Assembly (NCBI GenBank): GCA_943324395.2
Contig: CALPLL020000020.1
Location: 1-15,020, forward strand
Length of the DNA stretch: 15,020 nt
Source of the DNA: Rhizobium sp. Q54
GTDB taxonomy: Bacteria; Bacteroidota; Bacteroidia; Flavobacteriales; Flavobacteriaceae
Direction: 5' to 3'
The notes beneath the pieces are model-generated. The model was not told the DNA's origin. It did not search any database and saw nothing but the letters and a program-made list of their open reading frames with translations. Positions 1 to 6,747 of this stretch are shown here, one piece after another (positions within the stretch are counted from its first letter, which is position 1; each line of letters opens with the position of its first letter). Both the position numbers and the translations under genes were made by a program.

Positions 1-1134
1 AATAAACGCCTACTAGAAAACATCGATAACTTACTGGAGCAAAGCGGCATTATAGGTGAAGAAGAGAACCGAAAACTATTGTTTGTACTAGCATCGAGTT
101 ACAAAATGCCGTATCTGCTGCATGGACTGGTACAGGGAAGTTCGGGTGAAGGCAAAAGCCACCTCATCAATGCTATAGCCGACTGCATGCCACAGGAAGA
201 CGTTATGAATTTAACAAGAGTAACCAGTAAATCTTTATACCACTACCAAGGTAAAGAACTTATCAATAAATTAATTTTAATACAGGACTTTGACGGACTA
301 GATGAAGAAGCTCAGTTTGCTTTTAGAGAAATGCAATCAGCTAAATTCTTGACCAGTTCCACGGTGGTAAAAGATATGTTTGGTAATACTAGAGGCAAGA
401 TGAAAAAAGTGGAAGCCCATTTTGCGAGTTTGACCGCTACCACCAAAGCAGAGGTGTACTATGATAACATGAGCCGTTCCGTAGTTTTGGGAGTGGATGA
501 AAGCCAAGCACAAACACTTAGAATCATCAATGCTCAGAACCTAAAAATTGCGGGGGTAAGTAGCTCTGAAAGCGAACAACAAGCCAAACAAATCTTACGC
601 AATTGCATGCGTGTTTTAAAGAGCTATGAGGTGGTGAATCCGTTTGCGGATAAATTGATGCTGCCACTCGAAGCAAAGATGCTTAGAAGGCTTAATAATC
701 AATTTCAAGGCTTTGTTTCACAAATAACCATACTGCACCAGTACCAACGAAAAATGGACAGTAAAGGCAGACTAGTAGCCACCAAAGAAGACGTACAAAA
801 AGCCGTTGATATTTTCTTTGGTTCCATCATTATCAAAGTGGATGAACTCGATAAAAGTACCAGACAATTTTTTGAACTGCTAAAAGGCTATGTGAAAAGT
901 CAACCCAATGGATGTACTCATAAATTTTGCACTAGAGACATACGCCAAGAGCTCAACATTAGCAAAACTTCGGCTTTTAAATACGTGCAGCTGCTGCAAG
1001 AACTGGAATACATCCAAGCCGTGGAAGGTTCAACAAACAAAGGCTTTAAGTATGTGGTGAGCTATTGGGACAATATGGAGAAACTCAAAGCCAAAATCAA
1101 AGCAGACCTTCACAATCAGTTAGAAGCGTTGTAA
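1..1134 (+). CDS. P-loop ATPase, primase/helicase-like, with C-terminal winged helix (5' end outside window)
   Basis: The reading frame is open from base 1, so the gene begins upstream; the first possible internal start (TTG at 79) is unlikely to be real. A Walker A motif GSSGEGKS lies at 136-159 and a Walker B-like LILIQDFDG at 271-297. A sensor-like stretch SLTATT follows around 424-441, with a possible arginine finger in DNMSRS just after it. The last third (about 910-1070) reads as a winged helix-turn-helix (TRDIRQELNISKTSAFKYVQ). The whole resembles the ATPase half of element-encoded primase-helicases in Bacteroidota mobile elements. The upstream part, perhaps a CHC2/TOPRIM primase, is not visible. 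It sits 120 bp before two tyrosine recombinases on the same strand, which suggests a replication or mobilisation accessory protein of the same element. ATPase is firm; the exact function is inference. Confidence 0.75.
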   Translation, partial: NKRLLENIDNLLEQSGIIGEEENRKLLFVLASSYKMPYLLHGLVQGSSGEGKSHLINAIADCMPQEDVMNLTRVTSKSLYHYQGKELINKLILIQDFDGLDEEAQFAFREMQSAKFLTSSTVVKDMFGNTRGKMKKVEAHFASLTATTKAEVYYDNMSRSVVLGVDESQAQTLRIINAQNLKIAGVSSSESEQQAKQILRNCMRVLKSYEVVNPFADKLMLPLEAKMLRRLNNQFQGFVSQITILHQYQRKMDSKGRLVATKEDVQKAVDIFFGSIIIKVDELDKSTRQFFELLKGYVKSQPNGCTHKFCTRDIRQELNISKTSAFKYVQLLQELEYIQAVEGSTNKGFKYVVSYWDNMEKLKAKIKADLHNQLEAL

Positions 1135-1156
1135 AACAGTAAAAAGAACACGTGAA

Positions 1157-1219
1157 GCCTAGTAAATACAAACCATACACCGCTAGTGTTCGCAGTTTTG
1201 AAAAGTGTGCCTAAGTAAT
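1157..1219 (+). repeat. Weak direct and inverted repeats before the recombinase pair
   Basis: The 120-bp gap between the ATPase and the first recombinase holds two near-copies of gcctagtaaata (1157-1168) and gcctaagtaata (1208-1219). It also holds a 6-bp inverted pair gaacac (1146-1151) / gtgttc (1186-1191). Either could be a recombinase binding or crossover site, but the matches are short and may be chance. No gene fits here. Confidence 0.25.
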
Positions 1220-1254
1220 ATTTTGTTATGACCTAAATTTTAACCTATTATCAA

Positions 1255-2160
1255 ATGAGAAAAACAATACATAACCCAGCATTTGTGAACCTGTTCAATG
1301 ACTTTGATAGTTTTGTAAAGGTTAAAAATTATAAGACAGGCAGAGGAAAGGGCTACCAGAGTGCAGTATCGGAATTTCTAATCTGGTTGGAAGAAGCGGG
1401 AATCAACAAAATAAAGCAAGTGAGCAGCAAAGAATCGGTAGCCTATTTTGAGTATTTAATCAGCAGACCCAAAAAAAGAGATGTTGGAACATTAGCGGAG
1501 AAAACCATCAAAATGCACCTATTCGCTTTGGGATTATTCCAGTTGAATTTATTGGAAAATAAAGTCATTGAAAACGGTTTTTACATTCCTACTTTTAGTG
1601 GCGGAACGCAGAAAATAAGAAATGCACTGACTGTGGATGAGGTCAGAACCGTGTATCAGCATTGTCAGAATCACCAAGAAAGAGCGTTGCTATCAATAGC
1701 GTATGGATGTGGGCTAAGACGCTCCGAAATCGAAGCATTGGATATAAAGGATATTCAATTCATAAGTGGTATGGTCATCGTAAGAAAAGGTAAAAACAGT
1801 AAAAGACGGGAAGTACCCATGAGTAACTCTGTTATGGAATATCTAAGATGTTATTTAAGCCAAGAACGTTACAATATTCCAATGGGTGACGGAGCTTTTT
1901 TTGTAAACGATAAAGCAATACGAATCAGTGGAGACCACCTCAACACTATGCTTAAAAAAATGATGGAACAAACAGGACATTACGAATTGATTCAAAAAGA
2001 AATAACGTTGCATTGCCTACGTCACAGCATTGCATCCCACTTGGCAGAGAATAACGCTGGAATCGATTTCATAAGGCGTTTTTTAGGACATGCCGAAATA
2101 AACACCACGTATCTGTATGCCATCAAGAACAAACAACGAAAACCAATAGTCACCTTTTAA
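1255..2160 (+). CDS. Tyrosine recombinase/integrase (XerC/D-like), catalytically complete
   Basis: A 301-aa site-specific recombinase, the usual length for Xer-like enzymes. The N-terminal half (about 8-110) is the SAM-like core-binding domain. The catalytic domain shows box I GLRRSE (R155), the beta-hairpin lysine region RKGKNSK (178-183), box II LHCLRH (H253, R256), LGH (H279) and the nucleophile Y288 nine residues after H279, as in XerD. All catalytic residues appear present, so the protein should cut and rejoin DNA through a 3'-phosphotyrosine. The ATG at 1255 follows an AT-rich leader. The second recombinase starts 11 bp after the stop, so the two are probably co-transcribed and may act as a heteromeric pair moving the element that also carries the upstream ATPase. 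Confidence 0.93.
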   Translation: MRKTIHNPAFVNLFNDFDSFVKVKNYKTGRGKGYQSAVSEFLIWLEEAGINKIKQVSSKESVAYFEYLISRPKKRDVGTLAEKTIKMHLFALGLFQLNLLENKVIENGFYIPTFSGGTQKIRNALTVDEVRTVYQHCQNHQERALLSIAYGCGLRRSEIEALDIKDIQFISGMVIVRKGKNSKRREVPMSNSVMEYLRCYLSQERYNIPMGDGAFFVNDKAIRISGDHLNTMLKKMMEQTGHYELIQKEITLHCLRHSIASHLAENNAGIDFIRRFLGHAEINTTYLYAIKNKQRKPIVTF

Positions 2161-2171
2161 TCACAATACCA

Positions 2172-3035
2172 ATGACACTAAATTTAGAAAATTATTTAAA
2201 ACAGACCTATACTAATAAAACCGTAGCGGGTTATCTATATACTATCAACCATTTTTTGAAAACAAACCCTAAAGCCAAACGCTACAAGTTTCAAAATGTG
2301 GTAAGTTATATGGATGAGGTGAGCCAAAAACAGTCTAATGTCCAGCACCGTATCAGAATCCTATCCGCAATCAAAAAATATTATGATTATTTGGTTATGG
2401 CTGGATTACGAACCGACCATCCGTGTAAACGATTAACAATAAAAAAGCCTCATAACCAAGCCATACAAGTGCAAGAGCTATTTACAAGTGAAGAATTGCA
2501 GCTACTTTTGACTAGAGAAAACCGCTACCAGTACCTAGACACAAGAAACAGTGTGCTGCTATCACTGCTAATCTACCAAGGCTTGACCAGTGAGGAACTC
2601 ACCCGATTGGAAGTTAAAGACATTGACATGGATAACGGCACCATTTATATCAAAGCTTCAACCAATCAAAACCGCAGAACATTAGAACTACTGAGTAAAC
2701 AAATGTTGGTTTTCTCTAAATACATTAACGAGGTACGCCCCGAATTACTTAGATGCAAAACCGATAAACTACTATTGGGTAAATTAGGCAAACCAATATT
2801 AGTAGATAGTATTCATGCAATTACAGAGCAATTAAAGGCTTTGTTTCCCGATAGAAACCTCAACCCAAGAACCATTCGTATGAGCGTTATTTGCAACTGG
2901 TTAAATGAAAAGAAAATCCCACTGGAGCGGGTGCAAGAGCTTGCGGGACATAAATGGCCTGGAACTACTGAAAAGTACATCAAGGTGAATAGCGAGAACG
3001 AAAGAGAGTTGATTAATCGGTATTTTCCGATATGA
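2172..3035 (+). CDS. Second tyrosine recombinase, lacking the box-I arginine
   Basis: A 287-aa tyrosine-recombinase fold protein. The N-terminal core-binding domain covers about 1-95 (NYLKQTYTNKTVAGYLYTI onward); the catalytic domain follows. Box I reads YQGLTSEEL, so the invariant arginine is T139. Box II reads RTIRMS, giving R233 where H is usual and R236 retained. AGHKW supplies H260, and the nucleophile Y269 lies nine residues further on. It therefore keeps the nucleophile but has lost a residue needed for phosphate activation. It could be a structural or regulatory partner of the 1255-2160 recombinase, or could be decaying. The frame is intact with no stops. Its TGA directly abuts the stop of the convergent acetyltransferase gene, leaving no room for a terminator between them. 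Confidence 0.88.
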   Translation: MTLNLENYLKQTYTNKTVAGYLYTINHFLKTNPKAKRYKFQNVVSYMDEVSQKQSNVQHRIRILSAIKKYYDYLVMAGLRTDHPCKRLTIKKPHNQAIQVQELFTSEELQLLLTRENRYQYLDTRNSVLLSLLIYQGLTSEELTRLEVKDIDMDNGTIYIKASTNQNRRTLELLSKQMLVFSKYINEVRPELLRCKTDKLLLGKLGKPILVDSIHAITEQLKALFPDRNLNPRTIRMSVICNWLNEKKIPLERVQELAGHKWPGTTEKYIKVNSENERELINRYFPI

Positions 3036-3602
3036 TTAATTATTTTCTTGAGAAGCCAAAATAAGAGGTGTAAGATTTAGGTACATTTGGCGTGTGTCTT
3101 TTTCTAAATCGCTATCGGAAAAGTATTTAAACCCCTGTCTCTCATAAAACAGTAACGATTGAGAATAAGCATCAACAGTTATTATTTTACAGGCACATTT
3201 ATCATTTGATTCAATTGCATAATCAATTATCGCATTAATAATTGTTTTCCCAATACCTTTTTTCTGTATCGTATTGTTTACTGCGAGTCTTCCTATTTTA
3301 ATCGCTGGATAATATTTTAGATGTCTTTTTGGATGACTAACTAATTCTTTAACAAATCTCAGTGCTGCACTTTTAGAAGCAAAGTTTAAATCTTGTGTAT
3401 TAACACTATCATTAAAAACACTATAATAAGCGACTGTTACATCAGTGTTTTCAATAACAAACGTAGTAGCTAAGTTTTCTTTGGAATATTCAATAGATTT
3501 ACTCAGAAGAAAATCGTTTAAATCATCATCGCCACAATCAAAAGGTTTAAATATAGTTGTTTCTTCTACTTTAAATAGACTGTGAGAATCGTCAAGAATC
3601 AT
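3036..3602 (-). CDS. GNAT-family acetyltransferase, probable toxin of a toxin-antitoxin pair
   Basis: A 188-aa GCN5-related N-acetyltransferase. The N-terminal pattern FDCGDDDLNDFL (21-32) followed by ENLATTFVI is typical of TacT/AtaT-like proteins. IGRLAV (103-108) and QKKGIGKTI (113-121) form the acetyl-CoA pyrophosphate loop, and LFYERQGF (151-158) supplies the late conserved tyrosine and G-F motif. Enzymes of this group often acetylate aminoacyl-tRNA and are encoded after a small antitoxin. Here a 54-aa gene ends 2 bp upstream in the same direction. The acetyltransferase fold is firm; the tRNA target is inference. The gene is convergent with, and adjacent to, the second recombinase, so the pair may be cargo or a stabilising module of that element. 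Confidence 0.88.
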   Translation of the reverse strand: MILDDSHSLFKVEETTIFKPFDCGDDDLNDFLLSKSIEYSKENLATTFVIENTDVTVAYYSVFNDSVNTQDLNFASKSAALRFVKELVSHPKRHLKYYPAIKIGRLAVNNTIQKKGIGKTIINAIIDYAIESNDKCACKIITVDAYSQSLLFYERQGFKYFSDSDLEKDTRQMYLNLTPLILASQENN

Positions 3603-3604
3603 AG

Positions 3605-3769
3605 TTATTTTCTACTCTTGAACAATGATTTTAACTTATTTGCATCTTCTTTAATAGCAAATAAAACATCTTTGCTAACTCTTATAGAATCACTTGCTTT
3701 TAAGTTTCTATGAAAGTTAACAGCATCTTGTCCTTTTAAAATAGGAGTCATTTTAATTGGTTTTGCCAT
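3605..3769 (-). CDS. 54-aa antitoxin-like protein upstream of the GNAT toxin
   Basis: Reading the minus strand from ATG at 3769 gives 54 residues beginning MAKPIKMTPILKGQDAVNFH and ending KSLFKSRK, with TAA at 3607-3605. The pattern TPxLKGxDAxxFxxNL resembles short proteins often found before GNAT toxins in Bacteroidota; this is recalled, not searched. The segment VSKDVLFAIKEDANKLK is likely a helix. The stop lies 2 bp before the acetyltransferase ATG, the coupled spacing expected for a toxin-antitoxin operon. It is driven from a TACTTTTG box 23 bp upstream. No clear ribbon-helix-helix or HTH domain is visible, so how it would bind DNA is unclear. Confidence 0.7.
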   Translation of the reverse strand: MAKPIKMTPILKGQDAVNFHRNLKASDSIRVSKDVLFAIKEDANKLKSLFKSRK

Positions 3770-3791
3770 TTTAATTGAAATTAATTTAATA

Positions 3792-3799
3792 CAAAAGTA
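3792..3799 (-). promoter_or_regulatory. -7 promoter box (TACTTTTG) for the antitoxin-GNAT operon
   Basis: On the minus strand the bases read TACTTTTG, a perfect match to the TANNTTTG -7 element known from Bacteroidota sigma-ABfr promoters. It lies 22 bp upstream of the antitoxin ATG. The -33 region falls in the adjacent tandem repeats and is only a weak TTTAG. Confidence 0.6.
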
Positions 3800-3856
3800 T
3801 AATAATTTTTATTCTAAATAATAATTTTTATCATAAATAATAAATTTTAACTTATT
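3800..3856. repeat. Three 19-bp tandem repeats upstream of the antitoxin, candidate operator
   Basis: Units at 3800-3818, 3819-3837 and 3838-3856 all begin taataa. The first two agree at 17 of 19 positions (shared start taataatttttat). The third is more diverged (about 14 of 19 against unit 2). They cover the expected -33 region of the antitoxin promoter, so they could be binding sites for autoregulation. Low complexity makes chance similarity possible. Confidence 0.5.
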
Positions 3857-3900
3857 TTTGTTAGAGATAAATGATGATTGAACGTTCTGATTAACAATAA

Positions 3901-4749
3901 ATTTGGTGCGGTGCTGCTGTTATTGGAAGTTTTGCAAATCCTTATAAGTATAAGTTTAATGGGAAAGAGCTGGATGAAGAGACAGGATTGTACTATTATG
4001 GGGCTAGGTATTATGACCCTAGGGTTAGTATTTGGTTGAGTGTTGACCCGTTGGCTCAGAAAGCACCAAATGAAAATTCATATATTTATTGTTCTGATAA
4101 TCCTATAAAATTTATCGACCCAGATGGCAAATTTAAAACTAAATTTGGAGCTTGGCTACATAAGACTTTTAATGGTGGGGGTAGCGATACAAGACAAAAT
4201 TCTAAAACTAAAGAATTTTATTATATTAAAGTTAGTGAAGTTGCTAAAGAAGATGGAGGAGGGATCGCAATTACTCCAGTATATGGAAAAAAAGAAACTT
4301 CTATTTTTAAAATAACAAATGGGATTAGTTTTTGGGGTGACAAAAAGGATGGTGATTCAACAGGGAATAAAGGAGTAACTACTGATTCTGCTGAATCTTC
4401 CGACATTCCTCACATTGGAGGTTCAGCAGGAAAAATTGGCGAATTATCTGGCTTAGGAAAGGTTATAGATATTGTTAAAAATTTCCTTGAAGGTCTTAGT
4501 GCAGCTGATGGAGTAAAGGATAGAGTTGAAACAATTGTAAATACAGCTAATCAATCTTCAGTAGAGAGTTTAACGTCGTTACAATTTTTAAAAACAACAG
4601 GTGAAGGGAGTAGAATTGGTAATGTGATTTTACCAGATTTTAAAGTACATGACACGGTAGTTCCTGAAAGTCAAGCTTCCGAAATTTATAAACAATTAAA
4701 TAAAAAATATCAAGATGATTGGCAAAAACAATTTAAAAAAGACAATTAA
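3901..4749 (+). CDS. 5'-truncated Rhs core end with variable C-terminal (toxin tip) domain
   Basis: Open from 3901, just after a TAA at 3898-3900; there is no convincing start, and only TTG at 3988 is available in frame. Residues 13-76 (3937-4128) are the conserved end of an Rhs core: NPYKYKFNGKELDEETG, then YYYGARYYDPR, WLSVDPLAQK and the boundary motif FIDPDGK. About 205 unique residues follow, with no recognised toxin fold; they are glycine- and serine-rich in the middle (SAGKIGELSGLGK). In Rhs/YD proteins the part after DPDG is the polymorphic effector domain. A core fragment this short fits a displaced 'orphan tip' that would be expressed only after recombination onto a full rhs gene. 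The next gene overlaps it by 35 bp, as toxin and immunity genes often do. It may be silent as it stands. Confidence 0.8.
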   Translation: MWCGAAVIGSFANPYKYKFNGKELDEETGLYYYGARYYDPRVSIWLSVDPLAQKAPNENSYIYCSDNPIKFIDPDGKFKTKFGAWLHKTFNGGGSDTRQNSKTKEFYYIKVSEVAKEDGGGIAITPVYGKKETSIFKITNGISFWGDKKDGDSTGNKGVTTDSAESSDIPHIGGSAGKIGELSGLGKVIDIVKNFLEGLSAADGVKDRVETIVNTANQSSVESLTSLQFLKTTGEGSRIGNVILPDFKVHDTVVPESQASEIYKQLNKKYQDDWQKQFKKDN

Positions 4750-5254
4750 TTTTATTTTTATTTTTAGTGTCTCTTTTTCAAGTTGTGTTCAAGAAAAAAA
4801 AGAGACTGTTATAGGTAAAGGTAAAGTTGAAATATTAAAAATTGATGGAAAGGATATATTAAATCAAGCTATATATTACAAAGAAATTAATTCTATTAAC
4901 TATTCTAAAAGTCAATTTTATGAAATTGAAAATGAAAAATGTATAAAATATTTTTCTCTGTTTGATACATTAAAAAACAAAATCGGAATTGATAGGTTTA
5001 TTGTTTTTAAAACTTCAGATTTACTAAAAGGTGACTTTTCAAATATTAATAAAATTAAATTGGAAGAATATTTTTTTAGAAACAAAAATTATTTACGTAT
5101 AAATAGAAAAACGATACCCAATTATGGGATAATTGAAGACGTTGTTTTTTTAAAAGCTGATTCTATTATTCATGGAGAAAAAGCCAAAAGGATAAAAACT
5201 ATATATCAGTATATTAATTTTAAGCAAAAACCTAATTGGATTCAATTAAAATAG
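4715..5254 (+). CDS. Lipoprotein, likely immunity protein of the Rhs tip
   Basis: A 179-aa protein starting at ATG 4715, inside the 3' end of the Rhs frame (35-bp overlap). Residues 8-24 form a lipoprotein signal (KKTINFIFIFSVSFSSC), with Cys24 in a FSSC lipobox, so the mature protein is probably membrane-anchored outside the cytoplasm. The rest is Lys/Ile-rich and apparently a mix of helix and strand; no family was recognised. Position and overlap argue that it neutralises the preceding C-terminal domain. A lipoprotein immunity gene would suggest that the effector acts in the periplasm or at the envelope. Immunity is an inference from context only. Very low GC, like the tip domain, supports transfer as one unit. 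Confidence 0.65.
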   Translation: MIGKNNLKKTINFIFIFSVSFSSCVQEKKETVIGKGKVEILKIDGKDILNQAIYYKEINSINYSKSQFYEIENEKCIKYFSLFDTLKNKIGIDRFIVFKTSDLLKGDFSNINKIKLEEYFFRNKNYLRINRKTIPNYGIIEDVVFLKADSIIHGEKAKRIKTIYQYINFKQKPNWIQLK

Positions 5255-5263
5255 GGTAATGTA

Positions 5264-5298
5264 GGTAATGTATCAAAGTTAGTGATACCTCTTCTATT
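5264..5298 (+). repeat. IS1-like terminal sequence, solo copy (copy 1)
   Basis: A 35-bp block beginning ggtaatgtatcaaagttagt is repeated at 5376-5410 with one mismatch in 35. Its first 23 bases resemble the ends of E. coli IS1 as I recall them (GGTAATG..., ...TTAnTGAT; roughly 18 of 23 against the right end). It is preceded by a 9-bp tandem of its own start, ggtaatgta at 5255-5263. It points the same way as copy 2 but has no transposase directly behind it, only an Rhs scrap. Confidence 0.6.
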
Positions 5299-5375
5299 TC
5301 GCTCTATTGGGATGAGTCCAACCGATTACGAGTGGTAAAAGACCCAGCCGGTATGCAACATTATATATACGATGC
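5299..5375 (+). pseudogene. Rhs core fragment (WDESNRLRVV...HYIYDA)
   Basis: In the frame starting at 5281 this codes for LYWDESNRLRVVKDPAGMQH then YIYDA. This is the classic YD/Rhs core segment that normally precedes 'GER'. It lies upstream, in core order, of the segment found at 3937-4128, so it derives from a different Rhs copy or cassette. It is cut on the right by the IS1-like end at 5376 and joined on the left to another IS1-like end. It is a non-coding remnant. Confidence 0.75.
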
Positions 5376-5410
5376 GGTAATGTATCAAAGTTAGTGATGC
5401 CTCTTCTATT
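5376..5410 (+). repeat. Left terminal repeat of the IS1-family element (copy 2)
   Basis: The bases ggtaatgtatcaaagttagt are followed by gatgcctcttctatt, identical to copy 1 (5264-5298) except A to G at one position. It sits 106 bp before the transposase start and immediately follows codons for YIYDA of the Rhs fragment, marking an insertion point. Confidence 0.6.
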
Positions 5411-5456
5411 CAAAGTTAAACTATTGAAAATCAGTAAATAAATATAAATTTACAAT

Positions 5457-5486
5457 AAAAACGAGCCTAATAACAGGCTCGTTTTT
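5457..5486. terminator. Strong bidirectional-looking hairpin inside the IS, ahead of the transposase
   Basis: A perfect 12-bp stem aaaaacgagcct / aggctcgttttt with loop aataac. The A-tract on one side and T-tract on the other let it terminate in either direction. Placed between the IS end and the transposase gene, it would block read-through from the Rhs side into the transposase, a known way IS elements limit impinging transcription. Confidence 0.85.
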
Positions 5487-5515
5487 AGGTTATAAACAGT
5501 CTTAAATCGAAGAAA

Positions 5516-6214
5516 ATGGTAGTAAACGACACTTCATGTAACAAAGTTAGTGATACTAAAATTTGCCCAAGTTGTAAATCACATAACATCATAGAAAATG
5601 GCTTTACTTCAAACAGAAAACAACAGTATTTTTGCAAATCTTGTAAAAAGAGATGTATTGATTTTTACACCAACAATGCCTATTATCCTTGGATGAATAC
5701 TAAAATTATTCAATTTACTAAAGAAGGATTAGGAATTAGAAATACTGCTAGAATATTGCAAATAACCACCACCACATTATTAAAACGGATTTTCACCATT
5801 GCAATGAAAATAACAGTACCACCAATTCCTATGGGAAAGTCGTATGAAGTAGATGAAATGCGCACCCTCATTAAAAAAAAAGATAAATTAATCTGGATTG
5901 TGTATGCACTGGAACGAGAAACGAAAAAAATCGTGAGTTTTAATAAAGGTGCAAGAACCAATAAAACTTTGAATGTTGTGTTGAAAACCTTAAAATTAGC
6001 GGAACCCAAAACCATTTTTACAGATGGCTTGAAACACTATAAATACCTCATCGCAAAGAAATTACATAGCGTAAAAAAATTTGGCACCAATCATATCGAA
6101 AGACACAATCTCTCGATGCGAACAAACCTAAAAAGATTAAACAGACGAAGCATTTGTTTTTCAAGGAGCTACCTAATATTACATTGTATTCTCAAAATAT
6201 ATTTTTGGGGATAA
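5516..6214 (+). CDS. IS1-family transposase (InsA-InsB fused in one frame)
   Basis: A 232-aa DDE transposase. The N-terminus has an InsA-like zinc ribbon (C17, C20, C40, C43; ICPSC...FCKSC), followed by an HTH-like region GLGIRNTARILQI. The InsB-like catalytic part shows YEVDEM (D113), IFTDGLKHY (D170) and the diagnostic HIERHNL (E195) with KRLNRRSICFSRS, ending LKIYFWG. All three acidic residues are present and there is no frameshift, unlike E. coli IS1, which needs a -1 shift between insA and insB. The ATG at 5516 is the only ATG before the zinc ribbon. Its first codons contain a near-copy of the IS terminal sequence (5537-5556), which is odd. The family call is firm; activity is doubtful because the right end was not found. 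Confidence 0.92.
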   Translation: MVVNDTSCNKVSDTKICPSCKSHNIIENGFTSNRKQQYFCKSCKKRCIDFYTNNAYYPWMNTKIIQFTKEGLGIRNTARILQITTTTLLKRIFTIAMKITVPPIPMGKSYEVDEMRTLIKKKDKLIWIVYALERETKKIVSFNKGARTNKTLNVVLKTLKLAEPKTIFTDGLKHYKYLIAKKLHSVKKFGTNHIERHNLSMRTNLKRLNRRSICFSRSYLILHCILKIYFWG

Positions 6215-6688
6215 GGAATAGTAAAATTTAGAGTTTTTTCCTCTAGGAACAACAACTTTTAGTTTGTCGTGGTGATGTTTAAAGTAGGGGTTCAGGCTTA
6301 GTTTTTATTAATCAATAGCAATTCTAATTCCAGAAAAAGGATAACATCAATAAATAAATAATCAATCACTTATTTTATATTTCCTGAATTTACATTTCCA
6401 GCCAATAAGTCGTGTCATTTTCCAAATTTTAAATGCGACTATCCTCAAAGAAATCCTCCTCTACAATTTCGTAATCTTATTCTTTATCCCCACAAAAACA
6501 TTTGAATTTTCTGTAGGGTATGAATTGAACAAGGCATAAATTTCATAAAATACTTTACTTCCCCCCAAGAGGAAGCAAATACAACGATCACTTTTTTCAT
6601 AAAAAATTGACTCATCGTGATGAGCTAGTAAATTTTTGATAAGAAGTCAATTAATTATCATTACAATCTCTACAAAAAAGGCAAGAAA
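6215..6688. other. Gene-free stretch between IS remnant and regulated locus
   Basis: No convincing coding frame, tRNA or repeat array was seen. Small palindromes exist (ctcatcgtgatgag around 6613; cttcc...ggaag around 6560) but none has a terminator U-tract. It may contain the eroded right side of the IS and old flanking sequence. Confidence 0.5.
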
Positions 6689-6747
6689 AACTTTAACATT
6701 TTTTGAGTTAAATCCGTACTTCCTAAAAAACCATCCGAGGTAGTTTT
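6689..6747 (+). promoter_or_regulatory. Multi-block regulatory/promoter motif, site A (upstream of the small lipoprotein)
   Basis: The block aactttaacatttttt (6689-6704), a 9-base gap, ccgtactt (6714-6721), an 18-base gap and gtagtttt (6740-6747) recur with identical spacings at 9872-9930. Site A is 115 bp before the lipoprotein ATG. The first two blocks look like a bipartite activator site and the third like a -33 region, with attaca following. Binding by the response regulator at 9205-9873 is inferred from location. Confidence 0.6.

Larger units (their letters stand above)
5376..6214 (+). mobile_element. IS1-family insertion sequence, right end not found
   Basis: The element is bounded on the left by a 35-bp IS1-like terminal repeat (5376-5410) that interrupts an Rhs core fragment. 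It contains a terminator and a full-length IS1-type transposase. The inverse complement of the left end (expected to include atcactaactttgatac) was looked for by eye from 6214 to 6862 and not seen. The right end is therefore lost, strongly diverged or outside my detection. The element is probably no longer mobile on its own; the end given here is only the end of the transposase gene. Confidence 0.6.

Noticed and set aside
79..81. TTG as the start of the first gene
   Set aside because: The frame is open to base 1 with protein-like sequence before TTG, and the Walker A domain would lack its N-terminal strand; the gene is better treated as cut by the window.
3800..3856. CRISPR-like array
   Set aside because: The repeats are directly adjacent with no spacers, only three units and very low complexity; an operator is more plausible. 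No CRISPR array was seen anywhere in the window.
5264..5298. Ordinary Rhs coding sequence (GNVSKVSDTSSI)
   Set aside because: It could be read as Rhs if one base were restored, but the 34/35 match to a sequence outside the Rhs frame at 5376 and the similarity to IS1 ends favour a transposon end. This is not fully excluded.
6600..6630. Terminator at ctcatcgtgatgag
   Set aside because: The stem is only 6 bp with a 2-base loop and no following T-run.
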